24,928 bases of DNA from CAVRZY01 sp963725415 (GTDB taxonomy: Bacteria; Acidobacteriota; Terriglobia; Bryobacterales; Bryobacteraceae). The stretch covers positions 1 through 24,928 of the forward strand of contig CAVRZY010000145.1 of NCBI GenBank assembly GCA_963725415.1, given 5' to 3'. Below the pieces are notes generated by a model, which did no database searches, had not been told where the DNA came from, and saw only the letters and a list, made by a program, of their open reading frames with translations. The position numbers were made by a program, and so were the translations under genes. Shown in pieces: positions 6,771 to 15,969 of the stretch (position 1 is the stretch's first letter; each line of letters begins with the position of its first letter).

Positions 6771-7959
6771 CACACCCTCAGCCAGCCGGGGGCCACCTTC
6801 TTGAGACCCAGGATGGAGTACCCGTCGGTGACCTCGACCACCTGCGCGTTGGCCACCCGCATGGCCAGCTCCATCAGATGCTTGCCGGAAACGCTCTCCG
6901 CCGCCACCAGCCGGCCTTCCGCACAGGCTGCCTCCAGTTCCGGCCGGTCCGGCAACTCCGCGTAGACGGGCACACCCAACAAGTCCAGTGCCTCTCTGCG
7001 CGTGAACTCCGTGCGTTTCGACACTCGGTTCAAGATCAGCCGCAGCCGCTGGTCGCTGTAGCTGCTGCGGAGCAGAGACTGGACAATATTCTTGGCCTGG
7101 AACAGCGCCGGCACGTCGGGGGTGGATACGAGGAAGACCTCATCGAACTCATCCAGCAGCACCCGCGAGAAGAAGTTCAGGCTGCGCCCCAAGTCTGCCA
7201 CCACCCATCCGTACTGAAGGCGCAGAAAGCGAAGCACGTCACGCACCTGCTGTGGCGCGACGGGCTCCTTCGAGGGACGCTTGCTGGGGGCGGGGATGAC
7301 ATCCAGCCGGGGCTGGACGCTCCAGACCAGTCCCCTCCAGTAGCCGGCATCCAGCCGGTTCACGACGCGGGCAGCATCCAGAATCGAGTAGGGCGTGTTG
7401 GCTTTCATGACCAGGCCCACGATCCCTACCTCGACATCCAGATCAGCCAGCAGAACATCGTGCTTGGTGGCCTGCTGAAGCCCGACCGCTACGTGGCAGG
7501 CAATGGTGGTGGCGCCGCAGCCGCCCTTCGAGGAGAGGTATCCAATGAGCCTGCCGACTGGGCGGCGGCCGCCTCCTGCTCGGCGCGCTGCTGGCAGACG
7601 TGGTCCACCGCTTCGCGCACACCTTGATCCAGCGGAGGGTGAACAAACTCGCTGGCTCCCGCGCGCAGGGCCCTGAGAATAGTTTCGGAATCCGCCGTGG
7701 GGTGGACCACGACGACCGAAGGGGGGCAAGGCACGCTCTTGATCCGTTCTGCCACGCCATCGAACGGATCGTGGAACTGGGGGGCGTCGATGAACAGGAG
7801 GTCGGGAGTCAGTCGCTTCAACTGCCCCTGGAAGGTTGACCACTCGATGACCCTGGGTTGGTCCAGCACTACGCGCACCGGCAGGCCGTCGAGACACGTG
7901 CGCACCTCGTTTCGCAGCTCGTAGTCGGCAACGACTAGTGCAGCGGTCAGCAAGTGCAT
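6770..7959 (-). CDS. cpaE: CpaE/TadZ-like ATPase, reading frame interrupted
   Basis: The gene is readable only across a frameshift. The first frame starts at ATG 7959 behind GGAGAGG and encodes a receiver-like domain (MHLLTAALVVADYELRNEVR; DLLFIDAP; PSVVVVHPTADSETILRALRAGASEFVHPP). It lacks a standard phospho-acceptor pattern, as in CpaE proteins. The second frame, ending at 6770, encodes a MinD/ParA-type ATPase with the deviant Walker A SSKGGCGATT, then DVLLADLDVEVGIVGLV, YGWVVADLGRSLNFF and LILNRVSKRTEF. The frames overlap around 7490-7600, and joining them needs one extra base; the GC-only stretch at about 7560-7576 is the likely site. No ATG, GTG or TTG allows an independent start of the second part close to the junction. 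CpaE homologues localise Flp/Tad pilus machinery, but no other tad genes are present here. Confidence 0.75.
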
Positions 7960-7985
7960 TGCTCGCCTCTCCTCCACTGCCAGCG

Positions 7986-8076
7986 TCCCGAACTGCCAGT
8001 GGCATCTCGGGATGCGGAGGGCCTGCCTCCCACAGGTGGAGGCCGGCTGAGTGGCCCGTCGCGGGCCCTCCTCAGC
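7986..8076 (-). other. Three consecutive hairpins in the cpaE leader
   Basis: Three inverted repeats tile this stretch end to end. At 7986-8012 arms TCCCGA/TCGGGA enclose TGCC/GGCA around a 3-nt loop. At 8021-8047 arms GCCTCC/GGAGGC, extended by GCC/GGC, surround a 7-nt loop. At 8046-8076 arms GCTGAG/CTCAGC enclose GGCCCG/CGGGCC around a 3-nt loop. They end 27 nt before the cpaE start on the minus strand and would lie in its 5' leader. They could be a structured leader, a terminator without a U tract, or a nested mobile hairpin repeat; the sequence does not decide. Confidence 0.55.
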
Positions 8077-8296
8077 TCCCGCAGTCCGGTAGTAGTCCCG
8101 TCTGCGTCTTCGAAATAGCCGCCTGAATCAACAAGTTGGCGTGCGCCTCACACCCTGCCGGCGCACCCGCGAGGGTCTCTCCTACCAGCCTTTCTCTTCC
8201 TGGATCCCCAATGTCCAGGTTGTGCTCTCTGTCCGCCTCCGTTTGGGAACCATCCGCACCCTCTGCCTGAGTTAACTCCTCAGTATGTACGGCCAT
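8072..8296 (-). CDS. Possible small protein, 74 residues, doubtful
   Basis: An ATG at 8296 opens a 74-codon frame encoding an acidic, soluble-looking peptide (MAVHTEELTQAEGADG...LPDCGS) with no recognised domain, signal peptide or membrane segment. There is no ribosome binding site before the ATG. The third codon positions are clearly less GC-rich than in neighbouring genes, and a candidate promoter (8282-8311) would start transcription inside the frame. The stop codon lies within the third hairpin of the cpaE leader. It may be a non-coding leader rather than a gene. Confidence 0.25.
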   Translation of the reverse strand: MAVHTEELTQAEGADGSQTEADREHNLDIGDPGRERLVGETLAGAPAGCEAHANLLIQAAISKTQTGLLPDCGS

Positions 8297-8311
8297 AGTT
8301 AGTTAAGTCAA
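8282..8311 (-). promoter_or_regulatory. Candidate promoter for cpaE
   Basis: On the minus strand TTGACT (8311-8306) is followed after 18 bp by CATACT (8287-8282), matching 5/6 and 4/6 of the sigma-70 hexamers. The start would fall near 8275, giving cpaE a leader of over 300 nt that contains the three hairpins at 7986-8076. Prediction from consensus only. Confidence 0.3.
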
Positions 8312-8489
8312 GCCAGTCCCACATAATTCTCAGACGGGTCGAGAAAAAAATTCTGGCGCGTAAGTTTTAGAAACTAAATGATCGGGAGCGTGGGCATAGA
8401 ACTACTAAAGCCCACAGGACCTCCTCACCCTTTTTAGCCTATCATCCCCCCTGTTTGCGCCATTTCATCAGCGCCGAGAGCGCCATGAC
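8297..8489. other. AT-richer intergenic spacer
   Basis: This gap between the 3' end of the glycoside hydrolase gene (8490) and the small frame at 8072-8296 is noticeably less GC-rich than the rest of the window. It holds a weak inverted repeat with arms GTGGGC/GCCCAC around a ~14-nt loop near 8391-8416 and a short AGTTT-TAG-AAACT dyad near 8363-8375. No coding frame or known element is recognisable. It probably holds the end of the hydrolase transcript and promoter elements for cpaE. Confidence 0.4.
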
Positions 8490-11400
8490 TCACCGCCCGT
8501 ACCTGGCCGCCAGATCGCCGCTCGGACGCACCAGTAGCAAGGCCGCCCGACCCGGCTCCAGCTTCACCTCAAAGTCCTTACCACTTACCAAGTCGCGGAA
8601 GGAAACCCGTTGCGCCGAGGATGATTCCGAAGTCAGCACATACAGCGTGGCCGCTTCCAATTGCGTCGGGCAAATCAGAATTCCCGGGTCCTGCACTTCG
8701 GTCGTGTAACTCGGGCGGACCTTCGCCTGGTTCAAAGCATATCGGTAGACCTCGCCAATGGCCCTGAGGTCGTCGTTCAGCTCGATAGGTAGAGCAAAGT
8801 AAATTACTCTGCCTTTGCCCACCTGCTTCTCGGCGAACGCCGCACCCGAGTCCAGAAACCCGCGCTCGAGATAAGTGCACTTATCCCCCGAGTAAGTGAG
8901 CCGTAAGTCGCCGCCCGCCCAGTGAACCAGGTTCTCCCGGCTATCCAGCAGGCCGGGCCGGTAGTCGAGTCCCAGCGCCTCCTGCCGAGGTTGCGCGTGG
9001 AAATGCTCATCGGCGTCGAAGCGTCCCGACAGCAGCAGCGTGGCGCCAGCGCGAACCTTATCCAGAATGGTCTCCCAGGCCTTCTGGTTCAGCACCCAGG
9101 GAGAAGGCAGAATGATGAGCTTCGGGTTGCCCAGCAGCTCGATCTGGTATTCGCCGGTCACGTAAGCCGAGGCCCGGGCCTGATGATACAGCGCTCGTAC
9201 GCACTTCTGCTGCGCCTCCAGCGCGTAGCGGTTGAACACCGAGAGCTGAAGCGACTGCGGCAGCACGATGGCCACTTCGGGCCGCCTGGCCTGGCCCAGC
9301 CAGGGCGCGGCCTTCTGGGCGAATTCCCCTATGGCCCCCAGCATGTCCACCCACAGCTTGTTCGAGCCGTCGCTGCGTTTCATGCCGAAGGTGTCGCCCC
9401 GTCCCCAGTCCCATTGCAGGGCGCCGCTGTTGGCGGCGGCCAATCCCAGCGCCAGCTTCCGCTCCAGCAGGCCCAGCGAGGTCACCTCGTCCCAGCGCCA
9501 GGTGCCGTCCATCCGCCACACCGGCTGCACCCCGGTCTCGCCGATCAGGTTGGGCAGGTCGGGCCGTTTGGCCACCACCGAACCCCACAGCAGCGCGTCG
9601 TCCTGCCACCAGGTGTGGTTGACGGTGAAGTCCACGCCCGAGCTGCCGTAGAACTGGTTCAGTAGCCGGTTGGTCACTCCGCCTTCGTCCTGGCCCACCG
9701 TGATGAGCTGTTTGTTCCCCGTCGAGCGGATGGCCGAGATGATCTCCGCAGCCCAGTGGTTGAACGCATCCTGGGCAAACCGGTTGTAGTCGATGGCGCG
9801 GGCCTGTCTGGCGCTGCCATAGCGTCGCAGCTCGAGATCCTCCGCGGCCGGTAGCGGAATCCTGCCGAAGCTGCCCAGCTCATCCGGGGTCGCGTCCCAG
9901 GCGTCAGCCAGCTCGCGAATGTTCCCGTAGCGTTTCTCCAGCCACTTGTTCCAGGCGGCAACTTCCGTGGGATCGCCGTTCGGAATGGTGCGCCACGGCC
10001 GCTTGGGATTCGAAAAGCTGGGCTCGTTGATCAGGTCCCAGCTCAGATAGGGAACATTCCGGAAGCGGTTCACGATCGAGTACACGTAGTTCTTCTGAGC
10101 CCGGATGGCGACCGGATCGGTGTAGGGATTCGCGCCGGCCCCCAACTGAAAGGACTCCTGCCCCGGATACCGCCGGATGGTCTGCGGGTCGAACGCGAAG
10201 AAGGTGAAGTGCACCTGGATGTTGTGGCGGGCGGCGGCATGCAAATAGGCCTCCAGCGCCCGCAGGAAGCGCTCTTCGGCGCCGCCCGTCAGCCGGTCCA
10301 CAAAATCCGCATTCCCGCCCCAGATCCCGGTGCGGACGAAGGTCACCCCGTGCTGCTCCATCTCCGCAAAGTCCCGGTCCCACACGTAGGCATTTCCGCC
10401 GTCCTCAAACCGATTCCCATAGACATCCGTCGAGAAGTAGTTGGTCCCGAACGGCAGGAACGGAGCGCCGTTCTTGGTGAAGTAGTCGCCGCGAACTCGC
10501 ACCGCCGCGCCGCTCTGGAGCAGCTTCACGTCCCTGGACCACAGACCGGTCTGATACGTCTCCCGGACCTCCCCGTCTTCCTGGTATGTGGCCCGGACAA
10601 GATACAGACCCGGGGGAAGCGCCTTCCGGAACTCCACGTTCGTGGCCACCGTCTCGCCGGAGCAACTGACTTGCGCAGCCGCCAGCGGCTCGGCGCCCGA
10701 GAGCAGTTCCACCTGCACCGTGCCTCTGAGCGGCTGGCCCAGGCGCTGCTTCCTGGCGTTGCGCAACTGCACTACCACCTGCGGGATCTCACCCTCGACC
10801 AGCGTCGCGTTCTGCACCTCCAGCCGCAGCCAGGTCGCCCCCTGGCGGGCGTATTCGGCGGCTTGCTGAATCAGCGTGACGCCGGCCGGCGACGACCAGT
10901 AGCCCGGCTCCGGTTCGAAGTTCAGAAACACGCAGCGCGCGCCCAGCATCCCGGAGTCTCTCGTAAAATCCCTTTTGACCACCGGTGCGGCTGCCTTCTC
11001 GCCGTTCGCGTCCAGGAAATATCCCATGCCCGCGGAGCCTGTGACCACGTACACTCTGCGCGCTTCGAGCCTCCACGGGCCGGAGAAAGGCATAGCCGTC
11101 ACCCCAAACAAATTTGGTGAAATTTGTCTGAGGCGCCTGGTAGCTGTGCGAGAACCCCAGTTGGCGGGAATAAGTGTTCTGCACCCGCCCGGCATCGAAG
11201 CCGCCGCCCTTTCGGACCACCGGGACAAACAGCGGTCGGCCACCCAGAGTCAACAGGTTCCCCCCGCCCTCCAGGTGCGCCAGGATGGCCTTCCAGCCCT
11301 CGACCGGCGCCGCCGAACCGTACGGCAGCACCAGCAAGTCGGCCTCTTTCAGCGCGCCCGGCAGCTCGTCCAGTCCCGCAAACACGACCGGCTGCATAGC

Positions 11401-11541
11401 CTGAAGCGCCTGCTCCAACGCCGTCCGGGGAACCGCCTGGCTCTCGACAGTAGGAAACCCCTCCTGCCAAAAAACCACCACCTTCCCCTGCGCCACAAAG
11501 GAACAACCCAACAGCACCGCAATGCCAACCCGCTTACACAC
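8490..11541 (-). CDS. Secreted clan GH-A glycoside hydrolase (GH5/GH42-like), reading frame interrupted
   Basis: The gene encodes about 1,015 residues once a frameshift near 11102-11105 is bridged. The start is GTG 11541, five nt after GGAGG, giving a signal peptide (MCKRVGIAVLLGCSFVAQG). An N-terminal GATase-like alpha/beta domain follows (VVVFWQEGF; ADLLVLPYG; HLEGGGNLLTLGGRPLFVP), then beta-sandwich linkers and a TIM barrel starting near FLPFGTNYFSTDVYG. The acid/base candidate is Glu in DLINEPSFSN (codon 10023-10025). The nucleophile candidate is Glu in LIGETGVQ (codon 9537-9539), about 160 residues later, the usual clan GH-A arrangement. After the barrel come another GATase/trimerisation-like domain (PKLIILPSPWVLNQ) and a C-terminal beta domain. 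Likely a beta-glycosidase acting outside the cytoplasm; substrate not deducible. Deleting one base of CCCC at 11102-11105 joins both frames. It follows the ceramidase gene by 55 nt. Confidence 0.8.
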
Positions 11542-11596
11542 ACGCACCTCCACACCTGACCTTACACCACCACAGCGCGCTTTAAAGTGGCTCTCT

Positions 11597-12853
11597 TCAG
11601 AGCTGGTCCATCATGTCGAGCAGCCCATTGACGATGGCATTTTCGGCGCAGCCCTTCTTGACGCGCGAGGTCGTGATTTCGTAACTGATCTGCGCATAGG
11701 CGGCGTCGTCCGGCAGGTAGCCGCTGGACCCATTGCAGTGGGTCAACATGATGGTGTGGGAGAAGGGCGATTCCTTCTTCAAGCGCTGCCCGATCATGGT
11801 GAGGACCTCGCCGGAGACCCCGGCCAGCGCGATGTGGTTGAGCATCAGCAGGGAGAGGCGGATCTCGACCGGGTCGCCATCCTGGAATTGATAGTTGGGG
11901 AAACGGGAGCCCCGCACGAACCTCTGTCCGGGGCAGCTCACCACTTTCTCGATCCCCCGAATGCGCGCGCGCGGCGAGGTCTGGATCTGTGCCGCCACCC
12001 GAATTACCTCTTCGCCCAGAATTCGCCCCAGGTCCGCCACCGGCCCGAACTCGATCCCAGGACCATAGATAGTGTTCTGATCTCCCGCTGCGCCGCTCGA
12101 CCAGGGGGCCACCACTTTGTCCCCGAAATGGTTCTCGATGAACCGCGAGGTCGCCCCAGGAACGTCGCCGGTGATCTCCAGGTTCCTGGGCCCCATGGCC
12201 ACGCCGTGGACTGCATAGTTGCTGAAGATGGCGATGGGTTCGCCGGCAAGGGTCTCAAACTTGATCACGGCCACCGTCTTGTCCGTCGGCCCGTCCGGGT
12301 TGAAGCCCAGCCGCATATCGCCATCCGCCGTCCGCGCCCGCCGGTTGATGTTGACGTTCGCCTTGCCCTCGCCCGCGCCCGCCCGCGCCGGCTGAAGGCT
12401 CGCTTTGGCCTGCCGGACCGCTTCGAGGATCCCGTCCTCCACCTTCGCCGTGTAGGCGACCTTCTTGGCATCCGCCTCGCCAGTGGGTGCTGCCAAGGTA
12501 GGCGCTCCGTGAGTGTGGACGCCGGCCAGCAGAACATTCTCGCGGGGAATTCCTGTTTCCTGCGCGATCCGGCCGGTGATCCTCTCCCACAACCCATGCG
12601 AGAGACCGATCAGGTCGCACGTCACGATGGCGGCCTGGCTGGTCCCGTCATCCAGCGCCACCGCGCGCACGTAGAGGTTGTCATGGATGCCTTTATGCCC
12701 CTCCGTCCGGCCGCCATATCCGCTCATCACCAGCGCCGCCTCTTTGGCCGGCGTGATATCCACCCGCGCCGCACCCGCCCGCAGGCTCCCTTTCTCGACT
12801 CCCGCCACGACCCCGATAAACAAACACACCAAACCGCCCAATCTCAACACCAT
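11597..12853 (-). CDS. Secreted neutral/alkaline ceramidase-family protein
   Basis: A 418-residue protein with a signal peptide (MVLRLGGLVCLFIGVVAGVE). It shows the motifs of the neutral/alkaline non-lysosomal ceramidase N-terminal domain: GAARVDITP near the start, SGYGGRT, VTCDLIGLSHGLWERI, the zinc-ligand motif LLAGVHTHGAP (His 113, His 115), FSNYAVHGVAMGP with ITGDVPGA, and WSSGAAGDQN. The C-terminal HCNGSSGYLPDDAAYAQISYEITTSR corresponds to the family's conserved NxxxGYxP region. It is shorter than secreted ceramidases of 600-700 residues and lacks their C-terminal beta-sandwich domain. Many short bacterial homologues have unknown substrates, so the enzyme class is firmer than ceramide as substrate. 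It is the first gene of a probable pair with the glycoside hydrolase. Confidence 0.8.
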   Translation of the reverse strand: MVLRLGGLVCLFIGVVAGVEKGSLRAGAARVDITPAKEAALVMSGYGGRTEGHKGIHDNLYVRAVALDDGTSQAAIVTCDLIGLSHGLWERITGRIAQETGIPRENVLLAGVHTHGAPTLAAPTGEADAKKVAYTAKVEDGILEAVRQAKASLQPARAGAGEGKANVNINRRARTADGDMRLGFNPDGPTDKTVAVIKFETLAGEPIAIFSNYAVHGVAMGPRNLEITGDVPGATSRFIENHFGDKVVAPWSSGAAGDQNTIYGPGIEFGPVADLGRILGEEVIRVAAQIQTSPRARIRGIEKVVSCPGQRFVRGSRFPNYQFQDGDPVEIRLSLLMLNHIALAGVSGEVLTMIGQRLKKESPFSHTIMLTHCNGSSGYLPDDAAYAQISYEITTSRVKKGCAENAIVNGLLDMMDQL

Positions 12854-12947
12854 CCCTCACCGCCTTTCGCCTATTGACTTTACCAATTCGGGGACAGGCT
12901 ACGAAACCCCTAAATTCGCGTGAGAGCGCCCCTTCCCGTAGGGTTGG

Positions 12948-14099
12948 CTATTCAGTGATTTCCAACAGCGCCCAGCCGGGAAGAGTGGCGGGCTGATTGG
13001 AGAGGAAAACGATGCGGCGGGTTTTGGGGAAGGGAATCCCCGGGTTGATGGCCTTGCTGTACAGTGGCACCTCGCGCATCAGGCGGCGGTAAGCCTCGGC
13101 GTCAGTGTCAAGCCAGCCGGTCTTGGCGAGTAGGCCGCTGCCCCAGCCCATCGACAGCAGACAGGCCCGACCGCTGGCCCGGGCGGTATCGAGGCGGGTC
13201 TCGAGGTGGGCCAAGGATTTGTCAAGCAAGGCCAGCCCGGCCCAAGCCGCATACTGTTTCTCGACGCGGAGCAACTGAGCGGCGTACTGATTGGCAGACT
13301 CCAGCAAGGTTACGGTGGTGACGGGCGCTTTCCAGTGCAGTGCCCGCAGAAGCTCCGGTTGGGTGAGGTAGAGATTCTCGCGCCAAACGCCTTCGAAGAT
13401 GGTGCCCGGCGCCGCCATTTCGGCAAACAGCGGGGTGCTCTCCTCGGGCCGGCGTCCATCCACTGTGCCGCGCGGGGCCTGTTTCCAGCCCAGCTCGAAG
13501 CGGCCCGAACCGCGTGGCTGGAGGGCGGAGACGCGCAGCAGGTAAAGCTTCATGACCGAACTGGGGACAGGGGCGGAGTCGGCGGCGCCGATGGCACGCA
13601 TCAGGCTGGCGCCGGGGACGCCCAGGGCGCGTTCTTCGGCTGCCTCCGAGGGCCGCCTCGAGGTGCGATCCGTGATGAGCCGTTCGGCCTCCGGAGGCAG
13701 GCCCTCCTTCCACTGGGTGAACAACATGCCGGTGCGCACGGCCCCCTTGATCGCGCTGCCCGGCAGGTACGGACCACTCGGGCCGGAAACGAAGGTAGGG
13801 ATCTGGAGGCTGTCGCCCCGCGCGCGTTCCCAATAGGCGGTCGAAGAGGGATGCTCGAAGGGGATGCGGCGATCGGCGAAATTCTGGGCGAACCCGCCCC
13901 AGGAGGCGAAATCGAGCTTGTCGGCTCTCTTGAGCTGAGTCAGGTAGGTTTCCAGGCGCGGTCCCTTGGCCAGCAGGCGGAAGATGCGGCGCTGATCCAG
14001 GACGTTGACCTGGTCCTTCCACACCATGTAGTCGATGGGAGAAAGCTTGTGGCCATCGCCCACCAGCAGCGGGGTGAGGCAGGTAAGCCGGTATCTCAT
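12948..14099 (-). CDS. csm5: Csm5, type III-A CRISPR RAMP subunit
   Basis: A 383-residue RAMP-fold protein starting MRYRLTCLTPLLVGDG, with the Csm5-like N-terminal strand and loop, PSGPYLPGSAIKGAVRTGML (the RAMP segment after the first strand) and a glycine-rich loop LSMGWGSG at about residues 315-322. Csm5 caps the 3' end of the crRNA backbone in the Csm complex. Its start overlaps the csm4 stop by 4 nt (ATGA). It is the last gene of the operon; the next gene on this strand, the ceramidase, starts about 95 nt downstream and is unrelated. Assignment to Csm5 rather than another RAMP relies on gene order and length as well as motifs. Confidence 0.85.
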   Translation of the reverse strand: MRYRLTCLTPLLVGDGHKLSPIDYMVWKDQVNVLDQRRIFRLLAKGPRLETYLTQLKRADKLDFASWGGFAQNFADRRIPFEHPSSTAYWERARGDSLQIPTFVSGPSGPYLPGSAIKGAVRTGMLFTQWKEGLPPEAERLITDRTSRRPSEAAEERALGVPGASLMRAIGAADSAPVPSSVMKLYLLRVSALQPRGSGRFELGWKQAPRGTVDGRRPEESTPLFAEMAAPGTIFEGVWRENLYLTQPELLRALHWKAPVTTVTLLESANQYAAQLLRVEKQYAAWAGLALLDKSLAHLETRLDTARASGRACLLSMGWGSGLLAKTGWLDTDAEAYRRLMREVPLYSKAINPGIPFPKTRRIVFLSNQPATLPGWALLEITE

Positions 14100-15121
14100 G
14101 GCCTCACCTCGGCCGACCGGAGCGCAATCGGAATCGCCAGCGGGTAGCCGGCTCGGTAGACCGGATGGGGGAAGCCGTCGGGAGCCACGTTCGGCGCCCA
14201 GCCGCGCAGCGGGGCGTGCGAAACCAGCACGGAACCCTCCTCCACCATGCGCAAGACTCTTTTCGATTCGCCGCAGCGCACCGGGCTATCGACGCGGCCG
14301 CCGCGAGTGAGGATCGAGTAATTGCCGCGCTGCCAGTCAATGGCGTCCTCCTTGGCCGGGGCGAACAGCGAGAGGAGCCAGTGGGCGGTTTCGGCGGGCG
14401 GAGCTATATCGGCTGACAGGCCCTGAGCCTGTCCTACTGGGGTTTCGGAGAACTCGGGTGGGGCGGAGTGGCCCCAGCCCAGCGAGCGCTTACCGCCCAG
14501 CCCGGTATCGGCCAGCAGGCGCAAGGCAGATTGAACGGGAGTGGCCCAGCGCTCGCGGGCCTGCTCATCAGCGAACGCGACGATCGCCCACAGCCCGGCG
14601 CCTTCGGCAAACTCCAGGCAGGCCGCGGTATGAACCTCGACCTGGGGCGAGAGGCGATCCACCGAGGCCCGGGATCGGATGACGGGGCGGAATGGGCCGA
14701 AGCGAAAACGGCGCTCCAGCGGGAGCAGGCACTGGCTGGGCCCGTCCACAATCCAGCCATCCTCGTTCAGGGGAGCGTCGCCGAGCAGAGCCATCACCAG
14801 GGAGAGAGGGACGAAGCGGGCGCTTTTCCAGCGCACCTTGGGCGAGGCCGCGGGAGGCCACAGGGTTCGCGGAGGGACCACGAACAGCAGCTCCTCCAGG
14901 AAGGGGAAGCAGGAGCTGAAGCGCGCCGCGGGCTCCTGGGGATTTTCGACCGTCGCCGCCAGCCACTCGGAAAGCAGGCCCAACCGCTCCATGGCGTGGC
15001 ACACGGCGGAGAACAGCGTATCGCTGTGATAGATGCGGTCCACCTGATTGCGGGCCCCGGAATCGGGGCCGCTGCGCCAGGGTCCGGAAGGCCGCAAGCG
15101 AACCAGGAAGGCAGGCTCCAT
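14096..15121 (-). CDS. csm4: Csm4, type III-A CRISPR RAMP subunit (crRNA 5'-handle binding)
   Basis: ATG 15121, two nt after the csm3 stop, gives 341 residues; a TTG two codons earlier is a less likely start. The N-terminus FLVRLRPSGPWRSG followed by IYHSDTLFSAVCHAM is characteristic of Csm4/Cmr3-type Cas5-group proteins. The glycine-rich loop GLGGKRSLGWGHS (about residues 207-219) fits the second RAMP domain. Csm4 holds the 5' handle of the crRNA and contacts Cas10. The length is within the usual Csm4 range. The stop overlaps the csm5 start. Confidence 0.87.
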   Translation of the reverse strand: MEPAFLVRLRPSGPWRSGPDSGARNQVDRIYHSDTLFSAVCHAMERLGLLSEWLAATVENPQEPAARFSSCFPFLEELLFVVPPRTLWPPAASPKVRWKSARFVPLSLVMALLGDAPLNEDGWIVDGPSQCLLPLERRFRFGPFRPVIRSRASVDRLSPQVEVHTAACLEFAEGAGLWAIVAFADEQARERWATPVQSALRLLADTGLGGKRSLGWGHSAPPEFSETPVGQAQGLSADIAPPAETAHWLLSLFAPAKEDAIDWQRGNYSILTRGGRVDSPVRCGESKRVLRMVEEGSVLVSHAPLRGWAPNVAPDGFPHPVYRAGYPLAIPIALRSAEVRP

Positions 15122-15123
15122 GA

Positions 15124-15960
15124 TCAATCGGCGAGCTTCTGGGCGAATCCGGGCTGAGTGGCCAGGGACTGGAGCGCGGCCAGGTCGGCGCCAGCCAGCA
15201 ATTGCTCTTCCGGAGCGCCGGCCGAGTAGAAGGCCCGTTTGCGCCAGGTGAGCTTCAGATTGCCGAAGCGGATGCGGCCGCTGCCGCGGGAGCCGCCCCC
15301 GCCCAGAGCGTCATCCTCCAGCAGGCGCAGGCCCTGCACCAGGGGCGGCAGCAAGGCCTTGTCTTCCTCGCACAGGACATCCAGCAGCAAGCGCACGCGG
15401 AAACGCGCGCCGGCGGGGACGCGCTCCAGGGTGCGAGGGTTGGCCTGGGAGGTGATGCGGTCGATGGCGTTTTCGCTCTTGACCTCGGTCAGCTCGTCGT
15501 CCAGATTCTCGCGCATCTGGGGCGTGATGCTGTCGGGATCCAGCGGGGCGTCGTAGACGGTCAGCCGTGCGGGGCTGGCGGAAGCGCTTTCGATGGGTTC
15601 GCCCACCACGCGCTCCATGCGGCCGGGATTGCGCCCAAACAGCAGGCAGATTTCATCCTCCGGACGGTCGCTCTGGTGAATGCGAACTTCCTGCCCTTTG
15701 CGCTTGGACAGGTAGACCAGCTCGGCGGGCACGGCCAGGCCGCAGGCCTGCTCGAGCAGCGCGCGGAGCTTGCCGCGCAGCGAGCTGCCCGGAATGTAGG
15801 GGCGGCCGAAGGCGTCCTTCACGACCGGATTGTCGGCCCCTCCGATCTCCAGCGAGCCTTTGCCCGCCCCAATGTGCAGGCCGGTCTCGCAATAAAGTTC
15901 TCCGTCCAGGATCAGCTTGCCAATGAGTTTCAGTTCGGTTTCGGCGGTGTGGGAGCTCAT
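15124..15960 (-). CDS. csm3: Csm3, backbone RAMP ribonuclease of the type III-A complex
   Basis: A 278-residue Cas7-group protein with textbook Csm3 motifs: GLHIGAGKGSLEIGGADNPVVKD, YIPGSSLRGKLRALLE, VKSENAIDRITSQANPRTLERVPAG and the glycine-rich GGGGSRGSGRIRFGNL. Asp 43 in IGGADNP aligns with the catalytic Asp33 of Streptococcus thermophilus Csm3, so the subunit should cut target RNA at 6-nt intervals. About 45 residues beyond the core form the C-terminal tail (FYSAGAPEEQLLAGADLAALQSL). It starts 9 nt after csm2 and ends 2 nt before csm4. Confidence 0.93.
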   Translation of the reverse strand: MSSHTAETELKLIGKLILDGELYCETGLHIGAGKGSLEIGGADNPVVKDAFGRPYIPGSSLRGKLRALLEQACGLAVPAELVYLSKRKGQEVRIHQSDRPEDEICLLFGRNPGRMERVVGEPIESASASPARLTVYDAPLDPDSITPQMRENLDDELTEVKSENAIDRITSQANPRTLERVPAGARFRVRLLLDVLCEEDKALLPPLVQGLRLLEDDALGGGGSRGSGRIRFGNLKLTWRKRAFYSAGAPEEQLLAGADLAALQSLATQPGFAQKLAD

Positions 15961-15969
15961 GCTACCTCG

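Noticed and set aside
6579..6773. 64-codon minus-strand frame with an internally duplicated peptide (LRLPGVHRPIVNEK twice)
   Set aside because: It is the translation of the duplicated 67-bp intergenic repeat. The internal peptide repeat follows from the DNA duplication, and there is no start-site signal or protein-like context.
11522..12877. 451-codon plus-strand open frame
   Set aside because: Antisense to the ceramidase-family gene, which carries clear motifs and a signal peptide.
15121..15127. TTG 15127 as csm4 start
   Set aside because: The ATG at 15121 fits the family N-terminus and avoids a rarer start codon overlapping the csm3 stop.
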